From a virus: 64,000 bases of DNA. The stretch's first letter is position 1. Every line of letters begins with the position of its first letter. The notes beneath the pieces are model-generated. The model was not told where the DNA came from. It saw only the letters and a list, made by a program, of their open reading frames with translations, and made no database searches. Positions 6,151-14,250 of this stretch are shown here, piece after piece. The stretch spans positions 1 through 64,000 of the IMG/VR virus record IMGVR_UViG_3300030106_006452; one strand, given 5' to 3'. Made by a program: the position numbers and the translations under genes.

Positions 6151-8013
6151 TTAGGAAACTTCGCAAGCCCCACCAGCACAAGCTAGTTCGCCTTTGAGGT
6201 CTGTATTATCTTCAATCTCGATAACTTTAGACAAATCAATGTCCTCCAGTGCATCTAATAACTTGATGTAAGTTACTTCATCGCAGTCTTCAAACGGAGC
6301 CTGCTTGTAAGTACCGCCATCGTGAGGAAGAACCGAAAGACCATTATAAACAGCACGATTATCCCACATCCACTGGCCAACAGTATCCCATTCTTCTTCG
6401 CGGATAGAAACAGTGGCTGAAACATTGTGGGTGTTTTGCCCTTTGCCGTGTCCATTCTTTACCCACTCTGTGGATACTTTTTTCACTCTTTCTAACATAT
6501 CCATAGCATTTTCATCTCGTGTGATGGCGCCGTTTGGTGCTCTCTGTGGAACGGAGATGACTGCTGTGTCGTGTGGCCTAAAGAATTCATCTTCTACTAG
6601 ATCTGGATGATAAATCGACAAATAGTTATAGATAGCCTCGTTTTTGCCAACACGAAGTCGACGAATATAATAATCATTGTGCCATGCGTGAATGCCAGAA
6701 GATGTTCCAAGGGTTAAGCTTGTTGTTCCTGCAGGTTTTACACAAGTTGTACGTGCTGCGGGTTTAATTCCCACAAGATCTGCGATTCTTTTGTTTTCTT
6801 TTCTAACTTCTTTTGCTGCTTCCTTCATATCTAGTTTTAAAACATTGCCAGAAGCAATACCGGTCATTGATACGCCAACAAGAGCGTCTTTTTCCGTAGA
6901 TCTGCGCCAAACATCACGAAGATAGTGAAAATCAGTGTAAGAAGCCTGTAGGGTACCAATAAACGAGGCGGCCCGGGCTCTTGCATTAATTTCTTCTTGT
7001 GAATCAACATCAGAAGCATTGATTTCTGTAAGATTACAGAACTGATATGGTCTTAGAGCTATCTCACAGCAAGGATTGGTACCCCAGTCCTTATCGTTTG
7101 AAAAATAAAACCCTGGCTCGCCTGCTCCTGACGCTTTTACACGAAACCAAAGGTCTTTGAAGAAGTTTTCAGTGACCAAATGTCGCATAAGAACAACAGA
7201 ATTGTTTGCTCGGCCTCTTTGCGGGTTCTTTTCCCACCAGTGACCGCTCTTTGCGGATATCATTTCATCATCCCCTGCAGAGAATAGAGAAATAAGAGCC
7301 GCTCGTCTAATACCACCGGCCAAAACTGCATCAGCAATGTAACACACCATATCATGAACTTCAATAGGAGTAAGTTTATCGCCTGTTTCTTTATTACATA
7401 AGATACCTTCTAATTTAACTAAGCACTCACGAAGAGGCTGTGGTCCTGGTGCTCTGCCGCCTGAAGTCACTAGTCTAGCTCCTTTTGGTCGGATATCACT
7501 ATAATCAAAACGAACTTTTGAAGCACCAGTAAAATAGGACTTCATCAAAACCTTTACAGCATCAGCCCAGCCCTCTATGCTATCGCCAACAAGGTGACGA
7601 CGTGTGCGTTTAACAGAAGGTCTTGTAATTTCTGGTAGTTTATTTACGTGATGAAACTGCACGCTGTAGCCAACGCCAGTGCCACCAAGAAGTAAAAACA
7701 TAATTTCGTGAAATGAACGCCAGTCATCGATAGGTAAATAGGCACAATTAAAAATACGATTAGGGGCCACTTCAATGGGCTTACCGCCAAACTGCATAGA
7801 GCGCATAGAAGGCAAAACCTTTTTATCATATACGTATTCATACGCTGCCTGTATTTCTTCCTTCATCTCTGGAAACTTTTTTATGTGCATCGCTTTGTTG
7901 CGATCTACTAATTCTGACCATACTTCTCTTCTTTCTTTTTCGGGTAAGTACTTTGCGTACTTCATGTGGACTGTGATGTCCGACAGGGTTTTGTTGGCGA
8001 TGTCTTGTGGCAT
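6151..8013 (-). CDS. nrdJ: adenosylcobalamin-dependent (class II) ribonucleoside-triphosphate reductase
   Basis: Reduces ribonucleotides to deoxyribonucleotides for phage DNA synthesis, using a B12 radical rather than oxygen. The key residues of the monomeric Lactobacillus-type enzyme are visible: the first redox cysteine in FNCAY (C90), the NPCCE motif (313-317) carrying the thiyl cysteine and glutamate, the partner cysteine in YQFCNL (C326), and the C-terminal reductant pair CAGGAC (612-617). At 620 residues it is shorter than the 739-residue L. leichmannii enzyme. ATG at 8013 follows AAGGAG. It lies 14 bases after the helicase gene and is probably co-transcribed with it. Confidence 0.93.
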   Translation of the reverse strand: MPQDIANKTLSDITVHMKYAKYLPEKERREVWSELVDRNKAMHIKKFPEMKEEIQAAYEYVYDKKVLPSMRSMQFGGKPIEVAPNRIFNCAYLPIDDWRSFHEIMFLLLGGTGVGYSVQFHHVNKLPEITRPSVKRTRRHLVGDSIEGWADAVKVLMKSYFTGASKVRFDYSDIRPKGARLVTSGGRAPGPQPLRECLVKLEGILCNKETGDKLTPIEVHDMVCYIADAVLAGGIRRAALISLFSAGDDEMISAKSGHWWEKNPQRGRANNSVVLMRHLVTENFFKDLWFRVKASGAGEPGFYFSNDKDWGTNPCCEIALRPYQFCNLTEINASDVDSQEEINARARAASFIGTLQASYTDFHYLRDVWRRSTEKDALVGVSMTGIASGNVLKLDMKEAAKEVRKENKRIADLVGIKPAARTTCVKPAGTTSLTLGTSSGIHAWHNDYYIRRLRVGKNEAIYNYLSIYHPDLVEDEFFRPHDTAVISVPQRAPNGAITRDENAMDMLERVKKVSTEWVKNGHGKGQNTHNVSATVSIREEEWDTVGQWMWDNRAVYNGLSVLPHDGGTYKQAPFEDCDEVTYIKLLDALEDIDLSKVIEIEDNTDLKGELACAGGACEVS

Positions 8014-8027
8014 ATGTCTTTCTCTCC

Positions 8028-9386
8028 TTATTTGTTCATATTTCTAAAGACTTCTCGGGCTTTGGAGAATTCCTTCTGTTGTTGTTTTGCTAGCTGTTGC
8101 TGTTGTAACTTCACAACGTCATCTCTTTCTAATACTTTTATGGACACGCTTGATGTATCCATAAACGCGGAAAACACAATTCCATCGGGGCCATTTCTGT
8201 TTTTAGCGACAAAAATACGCGCAATATTAGCATTCCTATCCTTAATAGTCCTAGATAGGCTAATAATAAAATCTGCAACAAAGCACTTGTTAAATGCTTC
8301 CGAGATTGACTCCATTGTGATTACTTCTTCGTTAAGACCCTTTCGGTTGGTTTGTGAAGCGGTTACTATAGGGCAACCAAACTCTTGTCCAAGTCCGCGT
8401 AGCTCTTCATAAATAGATTCTAATTCATGTCTTTTCTCAGAATTTTTACGAACTATTGAACTTTTTAATAAATCGCCGTAGTCAACAACGATCATATCGA
8501 TTTCCATTTCTGTCTGTCTAATCTTTTCCAAATGATTTTTAAGAGTCACAGTGGAGGCAGACTTAGTTGGAAACTCTTTTACAATGAGTTGCCCATCAAT
8601 ATCCTTGATTACGTCATAAACTTCATCTTTTTGATTTATAAGCTCGTCTAATGGAATACCGGTAAGACAGGCATCATAACGTTGAGCAACGGAGGTATCG
8701 GCTAATTCTAGCGTGAAATGGACAACATTTTTACCTTGTTTTAGCGCTTGCGCTCCGAGATGAACGAGAACATGAGATTTACCGGCCCCTGTTGGAGCAA
8801 CCACAACTGCAAGTTCGCCTTGACCCAAGCCACCCTTTGTTATCTTATCTATCTTTGCCCAGCCGGTTGTTACCGGATTCCGGGCACGTTCGATAAATCG
8901 AGCCTCAAAATCTTTAATATAATCATAGCCGTGATCATTGCTTATACCTAAACGCAGGGCATCTGATATAAGCTTTTCTATTTCTTCAAACGAGCATTTG
9001 TTTAGAAGTGGCACTGATTTCATCATTGCTTTCTTAAGAACTTGTTTTCTACAAAAATCTACCGACTTTGATATAATGTACTCTGTATCCTGTATTTCCG
9101 GAAATGCCTGAACTTTAACAAAATAATCCATCACTTGTTTTTGGATTACTTCATTTTCATCTGTTAGCTCTGTATTAAGAACAGAATTTAGGGTGTCATT
9201 TGTTGGATGAATACCATATTCTTTTTTGTAATTAAAAAGCTTGTCAGTAAAAACTTGAAGGTATTTTAACTCTAAATATTTAACATCTAGAACTTCTTGC
9301 ATTTGGTCACAATATGACCGGTCGTAAAGCATAAGCTTACACATATTTTCTTGGAAACTCTTTCCAAAAATTCCTAAACTGTCCAT
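8028..9386 (-). CDS. replicative DNA helicase, DnaB/gp41-like
   Basis: Hexameric fork helicase of the RecA-fold DnaB/T4 gp41 type, 452 residues. The N-terminal 160 residues are helical. The motor domain has Walker A APTGAGKS (197-204), Walker B IDMIVVDYGD (296-305), the H3 segment IVTASQTNRKG, and a KNRNGPDG arginine-finger region near the C-terminus. A Gln-rich tail follows. ATG at 9386 is preceded by GCGAGGA and its own promoter. It is expected to work with the primase at 57758-58684 and the DnaE polymerase. Confidence 0.92.
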   Translation of the reverse strand: MDSLGIFGKSFQENMCKLMLYDRSYCDQMQEVLDVKYLELKYLQVFTDKLFNYKKEYGIHPTNDTLNSVLNTELTDENEVIQKQVMDYFVKVQAFPEIQDTEYIISKSVDFCRKQVLKKAMMKSVPLLNKCSFEEIEKLISDALRLGISNDHGYDYIKDFEARFIERARNPVTTGWAKIDKITKGGLGQGELAVVVAPTGAGKSHVLVHLGAQALKQGKNVVHFTLELADTSVAQRYDACLTGIPLDELINQKDEVYDVIKDIDGQLIVKEFPTKSASTVTLKNHLEKIRQTEMEIDMIVVDYGDLLKSSIVRKNSEKRHELESIYEELRGLGQEFGCPIVTASQTNRKGLNEEVITMESISEAFNKCFVADFIISLSRTIKDRNANIARIFVAKNRNGPDGIVFSAFMDTSSVSIKVLERDDVVKLQQQQLAKQQQKEFSKAREVFRNMNK

Positions 9387-9412
9387 TAATTCCTCGCTGA
9401 CTTGTGGATATA

Positions 9413-9441
9413 AATATAACCTTTATGGTTTGAAAAGTCAA
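9413..9441 (-). promoter_or_regulatory. sigma70-like promoter of helicase-reductase operon
   Basis: TTGACT (9436-9441), 17 bp spacer, TATATT (9413-9418), about 27 bases before the helicase ATG. Confidence 0.6.
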
Positions 9442-9492
9442 GTTGAATATCAACTATTTCATAAGTGGTGAATGTTATAGGGTAAAAAAACT

Positions 9493-9654
9493 TTAGCGTC
9501 TCAGTCTACGCTTTTTTCTCTTTTTCTTTTTGCTTTTTGATTTTTCAGAAGTCTCTGAAATGCTTGATGATTCGCCATAATCAACAGGCTGAACGAACGC
9601 AGAGGTGAGCAAAACATACAGCATTAAACCTAAACCGTATAAAAAGCTACGCAC
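9493..9654 (-). CDS. small secreted/membrane basic protein (53 aa, GTG start)
   Basis: A gene below usual length cut-offs. AGGAGG lies 5 bases before a GTG at 9654, and a TTGACA promoter lies just upstream. The product has a hydrophobic span (LYGLGLMLYVLLTSAFV, about residues 5-21), a Ser-rich middle, and an extremely basic end (KKKKRKKRRLRR). This could be a signal-anchored protein whose tail binds lipid, RNA or DNA. A T7 run right after the stop, behind a weak 5-bp stem, may end transcription. Function is unknown. Confidence 0.6.
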   Translation of the reverse strand: MRSFLYGLGLMLYVLLTSAFVQPVDYGESSSISETSEKSKSKKKKRKKRRLRR

Positions 9655-9683
9655 CACTGCCTCCTGTGTTATACAGTAACTAT

Positions 9684-9712
9684 AATTTAACTTAACTAAA
9701 AAGCAATGTCAA
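9684..9712 (-). promoter_or_regulatory. sigma70-like promoter of the small basic protein gene
   Basis: TTGACA (9707-9712), 17 bp spacer, TAAATT (9684-9689), about 30 bases before the GTG at 9654. The -10 is a 4/6 match. Confidence 0.5.
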
Positions 9713-9719
9713 GGCAAAA

Positions 9720-9956
9720 TTATTTAAATATTTTTTCTTTTGAAGTGAGAAACATTTTAGGCAGAAAAGATTTCTTTAAACTCAGTAGCCTATCAAATCT
9801 TGCTCTTTCTCTAGAGTTGACATATTGACCTGTTGGTTTCTTGATCTCTCCGTCGATCATTTGATCTCCAAAATCATAAAATTTTGACTTTTTTGGCGGT
9901 GCTGCTGTGGCAGCAAAAGATAAGATTAATAAAGTGATAATAAATGTTTTTTTCAA
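9720..9956 (-). CDS. small secreted protein with signal peptide
   Basis: 78 residues from the TTG at 9956, chosen because GGGAG lies 8 bases upstream and the product then begins as a classic signal peptide (KKTFIITLLILSFAATAA, cleavage after AxA). A longer ATG form starting at 9974 is possible. The mature 58 residues contain FYDFGDQMIDGEIKKPTG and SRERARFDRLLSLKKSF. That pattern recalls small periplasmic proteins I associate with Myxococcota/Bdellovibrio-type bacteria, which I cannot verify. It stands between two promoters and may be a host-derived accessory gene. Confidence 0.65.
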   Translation of the reverse strand: MKKTFIITLLILSFAATAAPPKKSKFYDFGDQMIDGEIKKPTGQYVNSRERARFDRLLSLKKSFLPKMFLTSKEKIFK

Positions 9957-10018
9957 TGATATAACTCCCATAAGGGGTGCGGAAATGATCACGCCCCCTA
10001 TAGGTAATTATGCTGCTT

Positions 10019-10396
10019 TTAGCTTTGTCGACTAAACAAGCTTTTTACATAGCTTGTCCAGGCCCAAAATTTTCTTTCTTCAAGATAATCTGGTTCTAAG
10101 TCATTTGCGTATGCTTCGACCTCAAATGGGTTTCCGTAATACGCCGCTTGCCAGCTTCCCTTTGTGAAACGACCAATAACATAAAACAAACCGTATAAAA
10201 TCCACTGAAACACAAACAACATTTCAACTTGCTGTAAAAAGTGAATAGTCTCGTGAGTTATTGTTTTTTCACTTAACTGCCCTCGACAAACAACAAATGG
10301 ACCAGCAGAGAAAGCCCATACATCGATAGGAGCGATCTTTGATAGCCAATGAGGTAGTTTGCTATTTTCAATAAAAATTGGTTTTAAGTTCTTCAT
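10019..10396 (-). CDS. HExxH metalloprotease-like membrane protein
   Basis: A 125-residue protein with a zinc-protease signature HETIH at residues 48-52, followed by a hydrophobic segment (about 58-77, MLFVFQWILYGLFYVIGRF) and then NPFEVEAYAN (89-98), where a glutamate could be the third zinc ligand as in gluzincins. The short length means a minimal domain. Substrate unknown; it may act at the host membrane. Its ATG overlaps the stop of the 5' nuclease gene as ATGA, so it is the last gene of the operon starting at 12756. Confidence 0.65.
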   Translation of the reverse strand: MKNLKPIFIENSKLPHWLSKIAPIDVWAFSAGPFVVCRGQLSEKTITHETIHFLQQVEMLFVFQWILYGLFYVIGRFTKGSWQAAYYGNPFEVEAYANDLEPDYLEERKFWAWTSYVKSLFSRQS

Positions 10397-11367
10397 TTAT
10401 TAAGTTCCTTTTTATCCCTTTGGATTCTTGCGAACTGTTCGAACATACGATTCCAATTAATCTCATTGATTCCGTCTTCCAGCATCATAACTTGTGTTTG
10501 AGTTTTATTGAAGGTATGTTCGAAGTTGTCAATAATCCATTCGATGCTCTGTTTAGTCTGTGCCGAAAGACTGGGACTATACAGTTGCATCAGGTTATAA
10601 TTAGACTGAATAAGCGATTTATTCTCTTTTATAGAGATGAACGCCTTAGCGTTGCTTTCTTGATTTTCACAAAACTCTATCAAATCATTAATGTAAACAT
10701 CTTCTTCTTTTTCAAAGAAAGGAAAGCGTTTTGCTACCGTTTTCAGTCCAATACCAGGAACTCCATCTAAATTATCAGATTTATCTCCAACTATAGCACG
10801 AGCTAACGCAAAGTTGTTTGGATGAATGCCGTGCTCGTCTATTATGCTATTTTGTGTTAAAAGCTTTTTCTGTACAGGACGATATAAAATAGTCTTTTGA
10901 TCAAGCAACTGATAAAAGTCTTTATCGCTTGAAACTATAATTTTTTGACTATCACGCAAACTACTATATCGACATATATAAGAGATAATATCATCTGCTT
11001 CGACTTCATCTGCGATTAGCTGCATAACCGGAAAGTTATTTAAATATTCACAGATTCTTTCTTGTTGCCAGATTTTATTTTCTTTCTCTTGATCCTCTGT
11101 TAAAACCTTAAAATTACGGTTAAGACGAATAGGCGCTCGGCCTTCTTTGTAGTTTTTATTTTGCTGCTTGCGTTTGCGGCTTCCGCCGCGGCCATCCCAA
11201 CAAACAACCACTTGTGTTGGTTTCATTTCTCGGCAAAGCTTTTGAAGAGACTTAAGAAAGCCAGTTGTTCCACCAATGGGTTGACCCTCTTTCGAAAGCT
11301 GCGGGACTACAATATAACTTCGCAAGAACATATTTAGTCCGTCTATAATTATTACTCTCTCACTCAT
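10393..11367 (-). CDS. 5'-3' exonuclease / flap endonuclease (T4 RNase H / PolA 5'-nuclease family)
   Basis: Removes RNA primers and 5' flaps during lagging-strand synthesis. The FEN-type acidic residues are in place: IIDGLN at the N-terminus, CWDGRGGSRKR around residue 60, VEADDII near 120, SSDKDF near 145, and the helix-hairpin-helix GDKSDNLDGVPGIGLKT near 195. 324 residues is typical of T4-like family members. It overlaps the methyltransferase gene by 4 bases (ATGA) and the protease-like gene by 4. The A-family polymerase in this window lacks such a domain, so this protein can supply it in trans. Confidence 0.9.
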   Translation of the reverse strand: MSERVIIIDGLNMFLRSYIVVPQLSKEGQPIGGTTGFLKSLQKLCREMKPTQVVVCWDGRGGSRKRKQQNKNYKEGRAPIRLNRNFKVLTEDQEKENKIWQQERICEYLNNFPVMQLIADEVEADDIISYICRYSSLRDSQKIIVSSDKDFYQLLDQKTILYRPVQKKLLTQNSIIDEHGIHPNNFALARAIVGDKSDNLDGVPGIGLKTVAKRFPFFEKEEDVYINDLIEFCENQESNAKAFISIKENKSLIQSNYNLMQLYSPSLSAQTKQSIEWIIDNFEHTFNKTQTQVMMLEDGINEINWNRMFEQFARIQRDKKELNK

Positions 11368-12251
11368 ACTTTAGCCTTGTTTTGAAATACGTTTTCTAGC
11401 CTAGCCATAGATTTTTTATAATATTCTTCACTGAACTCACACCCGATGAAATCTCTGTTTAGATTTATTGCGGCCACTGCAGTTGTGCCAGAACCCGAAA
11501 AACAATCTAAAACTAAATCATTTTCATTTGAGTGTTTTCTAACAAGTTCTTCAAACAAAGGAAGACTTTTTTGTGTTGGATGAAATCTATCCTTACCGCC
11601 TTGAATTGGGAACTCATAAATAGCATTGTCGTAACTACTGTTGAATGTTGGGCTACCTTTTTTAACGCCAAGAAGTGCAATCTCTCTACAATTAGTGAGA
11701 TAATTTCTACTGCTGTTGAGAGGCTGCGGATTTGTTTTTATCCACTCAAGGAATCTCAACTGTTTAAACTTTGCGTTCTCAAGCTGTTCTTTAAGATAAG
11801 ATAGCTTCCAAATATCAAAAAAAATAATACACGTACCTCCTGGGCGAAGAACACGATAAAAATGTTGAATAAACAAATTCAATTTTTCCATCGTAAATTC
11901 AGAATCCCAAGAGCCATAATTGGTCTTTACGGCATACTTCTTACCGTAAATACTTCCATATTTTAAAAAATTATTTTTTAGTTCTTTGAGTTTTTTTTGT
12001 CTTTTTTCTTGAGGGACGTTTCCGCTATCCATCCAAGCTGACCACTCGTTATCTGTTTTATAAGTTAACCAGTCTTCCTCTGTCTTAACATTTTCAGAGC
12101 CTTCTGTATCTTGTCTGTTGATATGATCCACCCATTTGTCCATCCCAGTTTCCCGAGAGGTGATATAAGGTGGATCAGTCAACACTAGATCAACAGAATT
12201 ATCTGGAATGCCCTCTAAGAAAGACAGGCCATCTTGAAGAAACAATTTCAT
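11364..12251 (-). CDS. DNA methyltransferase, beta-class arrangement (N6-adenine or N4-cytosine)
   Basis: A 295-residue amino-methyltransferase. The catalytic DPPY is near the N-terminus (about residues 26-29), and the SAM-binding FxGxG motif (CFSGSGTT) lies near residue 250, the order of the beta class (e.g. CcrM). Between them a Lys-rich insert of about 100 residues probably reads the DNA target. The HPTQKSLPLFEELV segment typical of this class precedes the SAM motif. One base separates it from the PD-(D/E)xK protein upstream, suggesting a restriction-modification-like pair or a protective phage methylase. Confidence 0.88.
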   Translation of the reverse strand: MKLFLQDGLSFLEGIPDNSVDLVLTDPPYITSRETGMDKWVDHINRQDTEGSENVKTEEDWLTYKTDNEWSAWMDSGNVPQEKRQKKLKELKNNFLKYGSIYGKKYAVKTNYGSWDSEFTMEKLNLFIQHFYRVLRPGGTCIIFFDIWKLSYLKEQLENAKFKQLRFLEWIKTNPQPLNSSRNYLTNCREIALLGVKKGSPTFNSSYDNAIYEFPIQGGKDRFHPTQKSLPLFEELVRKHSNENDLVLDCFSGSGTTAVAAINLNRDFIGCEFSEEYYKKSMARLENVFQNKAKV

Positions 12252-12252
12252 A

Positions 12253-12756
12253 CTAAATTACTCTTTTGCCGTGTTTTTTGATTTCAGTCCAGGTAATATC
12301 AGCATTTAGGCGCGGGTCTTTTCTCTTTTTTCCGTCGTGGTATTGTTTGTGAAACTTAGGCAAAAGAACATCATAAACTTTTTGACCGGTCATTGACCAA
12401 GACTCCACCAACTTACCACCGGTGAATCTATTATAGAAATGTTCATCGTAAGGTAAAATCTTTTCTTCTTTCAGATATTTTACTTGCTCTTCCCAAGTAT
12501 CCTGATTAGAAACACCAGTATAGGAGCCTTTACAATTTTTACCAGTAGTAGATTTGTATTCTTTTGGACTTCCATCAGGACCGTAACCATCAGCACCAGC
12601 AAGGGTGGGCGCAACGGTGTGGCCTAATTTTATAGCTGCGTAAATCTCTTTTGATCGAGCATAACTAAACGGATCACCCCAGCTTTGCTCTTTACAGAGA
12701 TCTGCCATTCGTTTATATAGATATAAGTACTCTTCTTCTGGTGTTGTAAAGTTCAT
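12253..12756 (-). CDS. PD-(D/E)xK endonuclease-like protein, partner of the methyltransferase
   Basis: A 167-residue protein with the restriction-nuclease active-site pattern: GADGYGPDG (D56/D61) followed by EYK (E66, K68), i.e. D-x(4-9)-E-x-K between two predicted strands. Later segments TWEEQVKYLKEEKI and GGKLVESWSM look like the rest of the fold. First gene of an operon: promoter at 12785-12813, AAAGGAG 5 bases before the ATG, then methyltransferase, 5' nuclease and protease-like genes. A type II-like restriction role is an inference from the motif and neighbour; it could instead be a phage recombination or host-DNA-degrading nuclease. Confidence 0.72.
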   Translation of the reverse strand: MNFTTPEEEYLYLYKRMADLCKEQSWGDPFSYARSKEIYAAIKLGHTVAPTLAGADGYGPDGSPKEYKSTTGKNCKGSYTGVSNQDTWEEQVKYLKEEKILPYDEHFYNRFTGGKLVESWSMTGQKVYDVLLPKFHKQYHDGKKRKDPRLNADITWTEIKKHGKRVI

Positions 12757-12784
12757 AAAGACTCCTTTGATTCGTTATGTACCA

Positions 12785-12813
12785 ATACTAATAAAAATAT
12801 TTATACTTGTCAA
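12785..12813 (-). promoter_or_regulatory. sigma70-like promoter of the nuclease-methyltransferase operon
   Basis: TTGACA (12808-12813, overlapping the end of uvsX), 17 bp spacer, TAGTAT (12785-12790). The start codon is about 29 bases downstream behind AAAGGAG. Confidence 0.65.
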
Positions 12814-13922
12814 GCAGTTTCCTCGTAGAACTCAGTAGCATCACCAGTTCTTTTATCAAACTTGCGAACAACTTCCTCATCCATTATTTCAAGAACTCGT
12901 GCTTTAAATTTATCATCTTGAAGTTTGTCAATCCAGCGCGCAGATTGAAACTTTTCGCTTGTGCCATCTTCGAACTTAAGTTCATACCACGCCCCAGCGC
13001 GATCTAGATGCTCTGAGCCTTGGATAGCATCAAACCAACTTTCTTCGTCAGCAACGCCGACTTGATCACCCCAGAGGATTTGAAACTTGCATTGGCGTCC
13101 TTGTGAGCCAAAACGAGACTTCTCTAGCTTAACCTTGACAGTATTACCAATACGATAACCTTTGTCGTCAGTTACAAAAGAAGCTTTTGCTTTTGGTCTA
13201 GTTAGCCATACGCGCAATGAATAAGAATAAATCATCGCCTTACCACCGGGTGTTACATAAGGCGTAGTAAGCGTTTCCGAAGGTGAACGAGTGATATTTG
13301 TCTTAAGCTGATTTAACACTAGAAAAGTCGATTGACTATTCGCGATGGGAACAGTTAATTTAGACATGCCTTTTGCTAAGATCCGTGCTTTTACGGCCAT
13401 ACTAGACTGTGGATTAAAATCACCCTCCACATCAGAGATAGAAGGTGTAAGAGCCAAACTATCCCAGATAAAAAGAAACTGACTATCTGTAGAAGAAAGT
13501 AGTTCCTCCATTGTCTCCAAAACAAATTCTACTGAGGTTGCTTGGACATATAAAATCTTTGATGGGTCACATCCTGCTTTTTCTAAAAAGTTAAAGTCTA
13601 ATGAAGACTCTGAATCAAAGTAGACAACATCAATACCCATTTTTTGAGCATTCCCGGCTATCTGAGCGGCCATATAAGACTTGCCACTTGCCTCTAACCC
13701 AGCTATCTCCGTAACTTTACCTACTGGTATGCCAGCTAATTTGCCACGACAGATAATACTGTCGAGCCAGCGCGAGCCGGTTGGAATCCATTGCTTTACC
13801 GTCGTTGGATTATTTGGATCTGCTAGATCCACAGAGACTTCTTGTCCTGCCTTCTTATTTATTAGTTTTCTCATCTGGTCCATCGATAGACGACCAGCGG
13901 ATTTCTTTTTAGCCAATCTCAT
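12810..13922 (-). CDS. uvsX: UvsX/RecA-type recombinase
   Basis: Strand-exchange ATPase, 370 residues. Walker A is GLEASGKS (75-82). A following DSESS element and a Walker B-like FLFIWDSLALT segment (about 150-160) complete the ATPase, and FLVLNQLKTNI corresponds to the sensor/L1 region after strand 5. The PYVTPGGKAMIYSYSLRVWL stretch matches the conserved L2-and-after segment of UvsX proteins. ATG at 13922 sits behind GGAGGAA. It overlaps the upstream small gene by 14 bases. It acts with the gp32-like SSB encoded upstream. Confidence 0.93.
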   Translation of the reverse strand: MRLAKKKSAGRLSMDQMRKLINKKAGQEVSVDLADPNNPTTVKQWIPTGSRWLDSIICRGKLAGIPVGKVTEIAGLEASGKSYMAAQIAGNAQKMGIDVVYFDSESSLDFNFLEKAGCDPSKILYVQATSVEFVLETMEELLSSTDSQFLFIWDSLALTPSISDVEGDFNPQSSMAVKARILAKGMSKLTVPIANSQSTFLVLNQLKTNITRSPSETLTTPYVTPGGKAMIYSYSLRVWLTRPKAKASFVTDDKGYRIGNTVKVKLEKSRFGSQGRQCKFQILWGDQVGVADEESWFDAIQGSEHLDRAGAWYELKFEDGTSEKFQSARWIDKLQDDKFKARVLEIMDEEVVRKFDKRTGDATEFYEETA

Positions 13923-14241
13923 GTTCCTCCTCTATATTTTCGTTTAGCATCCTGTCGGGTCTGAATGCGTATATTGGTCCTCTATAACCATTTTTATCCA
14001 ACTTAAATGATATGTTATCGCCATGATCTCGAACCTCTAAAATATAATCTTTAGAGCGTTGAATAAGATTAGACACATCACTATTATCAGACCAGAACCA
14101 AGCATAGCCCTCTTTTATGTCTTGCTTTGAAGCATGAACTGAGGACTCGCTATTTGGTCCGCCTCCAAGACCTTTATATTTATTTGCTATGTCTTGAAGG
14201 GCCATTTCAAAACCTTCTTCTCCTTTTGTCCATTTTTTCAC
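13909..14241 (-). CDS. hypothetical protein (110 aa)
   Basis: Not recognised. Soluble, charged, with a Gly-rich segment KGLGGGPNSES after a short N-terminal helix, a GYAWFWSDNSDVSNLI stretch, and an acidic end. The ATG at 14241 is close to the end of the Zn-ribbon gene, and the gene overlaps uvsX by 14 bases, so it is co-translated with the recombinase. It could be a recombination accessory factor (UvsY-like position), but no sequence feature shows that. Confidence 0.75.
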   Translation of the reverse strand: MKKWTKGEEGFEMALQDIANKYKGLGGGPNSESSVHASKQDIKEGYAWFWSDNSDVSNLIQRSKDYILEVRDHGDNISFKLDKNGYRGPIYAFRPDRMLNENIEEEHEIG

Positions 14242-14250
14242 GATTATCTC

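Noticed and set aside
9961-10000. GGGG...CCCC inverted pattern before the secreted protein gene, considered as a terminator
   Set aside because: Pairing needs a bulge and there is no T run after it on the minus strand.
12798-12805. TATAAATA on the minus strand, identical to the T4 late promoter core
   Set aside because: It falls in the spacer of a good TTGACA/TAGTAT promoter for an early-type operon and is not repeated before late genes.
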